The position numbers were made by a program, and so were the translations under genes. This document shows positions 6,615-7,290 of a stretch of 7,290 bases of DNA, one piece after another. Source of the DNA: Clostridia bacterium (GTDB lineage: Bacteria; Bacillota; Clostridia; Peptostreptococcales; Anaerovoracaceae). The notes under the pieces were generated by a model. It was given only the letters and a program-made list of their open reading frames with translations, had not been told where the DNA came from and did no database searches. The stretch lies in NCBI GenBank assembly GCA_024682015.1, contig JAIKZT010000236.1, positions 1 through 7,290 of the forward strand. The letters are read 5' to 3'. Position 1 is the stretch's first letter. Each line of letters begins with the position of its first letter.

Positions 6615-6639
6615 AAAAAAGCCCGGCTTTACGCCAGGC
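6615..6639 (-). terminator. Intrinsic terminator overlapping the end of trmL
   Basis: On the minus strand GCCTGGC (6639-6633) and GCCGGGC (6627-6621) form a 7-bp stem with one T-G pair, around the loop GTAAA, followed by TTTTTT (6620-6615). The loop contains the trmL TAA stop (6631-6629), and the T-tract ends three bases before the ATG of the next gene. It should end nth-trmL transcription at least partly. A ribosome finishing trmL would cover the stem, so termination may depend on translation. Confidence 0.8.
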
Positions 6640-7099
6640 CAGGGAAGTCCAGCTGCCGCAGGGCCTCGAACAGCACGATGGCAGCGGAATTGGACAGGTT
6701 GAACGAGCGCAGGCGCGTGTCCTCGCTCATGGGGATGCGGATGGCCTGCTCTTTGTGAGCCTCGATGAAAGGCCGGGGCAGGCCTGCTGTCTCGCGGCCG
6801 AAGAGCAGCATGTCCTCGTCCGCGTAGCGAACGTCGGTGAACCGCTTCTCGCCCTTCGTCGTGGACAGCCACATGCGGTGATCCTTGTACTTTTCCAGGA
6901 ATTCGTCCAGGCTCTCGTGGACCTCGAGCTTGACGAACGGCCAGTAATCCAGCCCCGCGCGTTTTAAGGTGCGGTCGTCGATGGAAAAGCCGAGGGGTTT
7001 TACGAGATGCAGCCACGTGCCCGTTGCCGCGCAGGTGCGGGAGATGTTGCCCGTGTTGGGCGGGATCTCCGGTTCGACTAACACGATGTGAAGCGCCAC
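6629..7099 (-). CDS. trmL: tRNA (cytidine(34)-2'-O)-methyltransferase TrmL (156 aa)
   Basis: This is a SPOUT-family enzyme that uses S-adenosylmethionine to methylate the 2'-OH of the wobble nucleotide 34 (Cm/cmnm5Um) in certain leucine tRNAs. The hallmark segments are all present: the N-terminal L-V-E-P-E-I-P-P-N15-T-G-N-I-S-R-T-C-A-A-T-G, L-V-K-P-L-G-F (32-38), the knot motif L-L-F-G-R-E-T-A-G-L-P (98-108), and I-R-I-P-M followed by R-S-F-N-L-S-N-S-A-A-I-V-L-F-E (131-145), which forms the AdoMet-binding knot. The length matches the minimal single-domain family, with no extra RNA-binding extension. The start is GTG at 7097-7099, chosen because AAAGGAGG (7109-7116) sits 9 bases upstream and the protein begins exactly at the conserved first strand. 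It follows nth after one base, so the two form an operon. The TAA stop lies in a terminator loop. Confidence 0.96.
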   Translation of the reverse strand: MALHIVLVEPEIPPNTGNISRTCAATGTWLHLVKPLGFSIDDRTLKRAGLDYWPFVKLEVHESLDEFLEKYKDHRMWLSTTKGEKRFTDVRYADEDMLLFGRETAGLPRPFIEAHKEQAIRIPMSEDTRLRSFNLSNSAAIVLFEALRQLDFPGLA

Positions 7100-7100
7100 G

Positions 7101-7290
7101 CTAACGCGCCTCCTTTGCGGCCGCTTTTCCGCGCCCTTTTGGTTTCGCTGCGGAAGGCTTTTCGGAAGGCTCTTCCAGGCCGTTCTTTCTGCAGATGCCG
7201 TCCAGGCAGCAGCCTTCGCAGGCGGGCTTTCTCGCGGAGCACACCCTGCGCCCGTGCCAGATCAGCGCGTGGTGCATGTGCGTCCACTTT
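7101..7290 (-). CDS. nth: Endonuclease III (Nth), C-terminal part only
   Basis: The last 62 residues of the base-excision-repair DNA glycosylase/AP lyase that removes oxidised pyrimidines. The visible part starts K-W-T-H-M-H-H-A-L-I-W-H-G-R, the conserved helix before the iron-sulfur loop, followed by C-S-A-R-K-P-A-C-E-G-C-C-L-D-G-I-C. This gives the C-x6-C-x2-C-x5-C pattern that binds the [4Fe-4S] cluster. The helix-hairpin-helix and the catalytic Lys and Asp lie outside the window. After the cluster comes a basic, low-complexity tail rich in Lys/Ala/Glu/Pro (about residues 38-62 of the visible part), longer than the short end of the E. coli enzyme. It may add non-specific DNA contact. The TAG stop (7101-7103) is one base from the trmL start. 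Confidence 0.93.
   Translation of the reverse strand, partial: KWTHMHHALIWHGRRVCSARKPACEGCCLDGICRKNGLEEPSEKPSAAKPKGRGKAAAKEAR
7109..7116 (-). promoter_or_regulatory. Strong ribosome-binding site fixing the GTG start of trmL
   Basis: AAAGGAGG on the minus strand, 9 bases before GTG 7097-7099, is a near-perfect anti-16S match. It lies within the last codons of nth (A-K-E-A-R). It supports a GTG start, since there is no ATG nearby in this frame. Confidence 0.85.

Noticed and set aside
4605..6758. 717-codon open frame on the plus strand, antisense to the sensor and kinase genes
   Set aside because: It lies opposite two well-supported genes, its translation is Arg/Gln/Ala-rich with no domain or membrane pattern, and long antisense frames are expected in GC-rich coding DNA.
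4923..7016. A 697-residue version of the membrane sensor starting at 7016
   Set aside because: The extra 135 residues are Arg/Gly/Pro-rich, overlap trmL in another frame and cross its terminator. The natural start at 6611 leads straight into membrane helices.
7078..7287. 69-codon minus-strand open frame starting at 7287
   Set aside because: It is out of frame with the nth C-terminus, whose iron-sulfur cysteine pattern and stop codon beside trmL are unmistakable.

Overview
The window is a GC-rich stretch (by eye around 60% G+C) in which every gene I can support lies on the minus strand, so transcription runs from position 7290 towards 1. Codon use, AGGAGG-type ribosome-binding sites, short lysine-rich signal peptides and clostridial-type families (a LuxR/NarL response regulator with an F-W-Y-K-E motif, a 7TM-type kinase sensor, and a secreted protein with Y-x-L-W/I-x-G-x-x-V-T modules) point to a Gram-positive member of the Bacillota, probably an anaerobic, perhaps intestinal, Clostridia lineage. 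This placement is inferred from family resemblance recalled from memory; no search was run.

Layout in transcription order. (1) 7290-6629 is a housekeeping pair: the 3' end of the DNA-repair gene nth (endonuclease III, with its iron-sulfur cysteines), then one base later trmL (tRNA wobble 2'-O-methyltransferase). It closes with an intrinsic terminator whose loop contains the trmL stop codon. (2) 6611-3024 is a tightly overlapping three-gene signalling operon: a 562-aa multi-spanning membrane sensor whose kinase half looks degenerate, a 427-aa membrane PAS histidine kinase, and a 209-aa REC-HTH response regulator. Overlaps are 4 and 11 bases, and a strong 16-bp hairpin with a T-tract ends the operon at 2941-2995. 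(3) 2940-1 is a secreted-protein unit: a regulatory-looking interval with a 15-bp-arm inverted repeat, a 792-aa exported beta-rich protein with a duplicated module, and 44 bases later the 5' part of a second exported protein that runs off the left edge.

How the parts may work together. The membrane sensor and the kinase are translationally coupled and probably act as one signal-input complex feeding the response regulator. The inverted repeat just upstream of the secreted-protein genes, with a -10-like hexamer in its spacer and no good -35, is a plausible target of that regulator, which would make the secreted proteins its output. That link rests on position and architecture only.

The most interesting points are the degenerate partner kinase, the active-type kinase lacking the usual acidic residue after its histidine, the apparent lack of a ribosome-binding site for the sensor gene directly behind a terminator, and the inverted repeat before the secreted protein. 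No mobile element, CRISPR array, rRNA or tRNA is visible.
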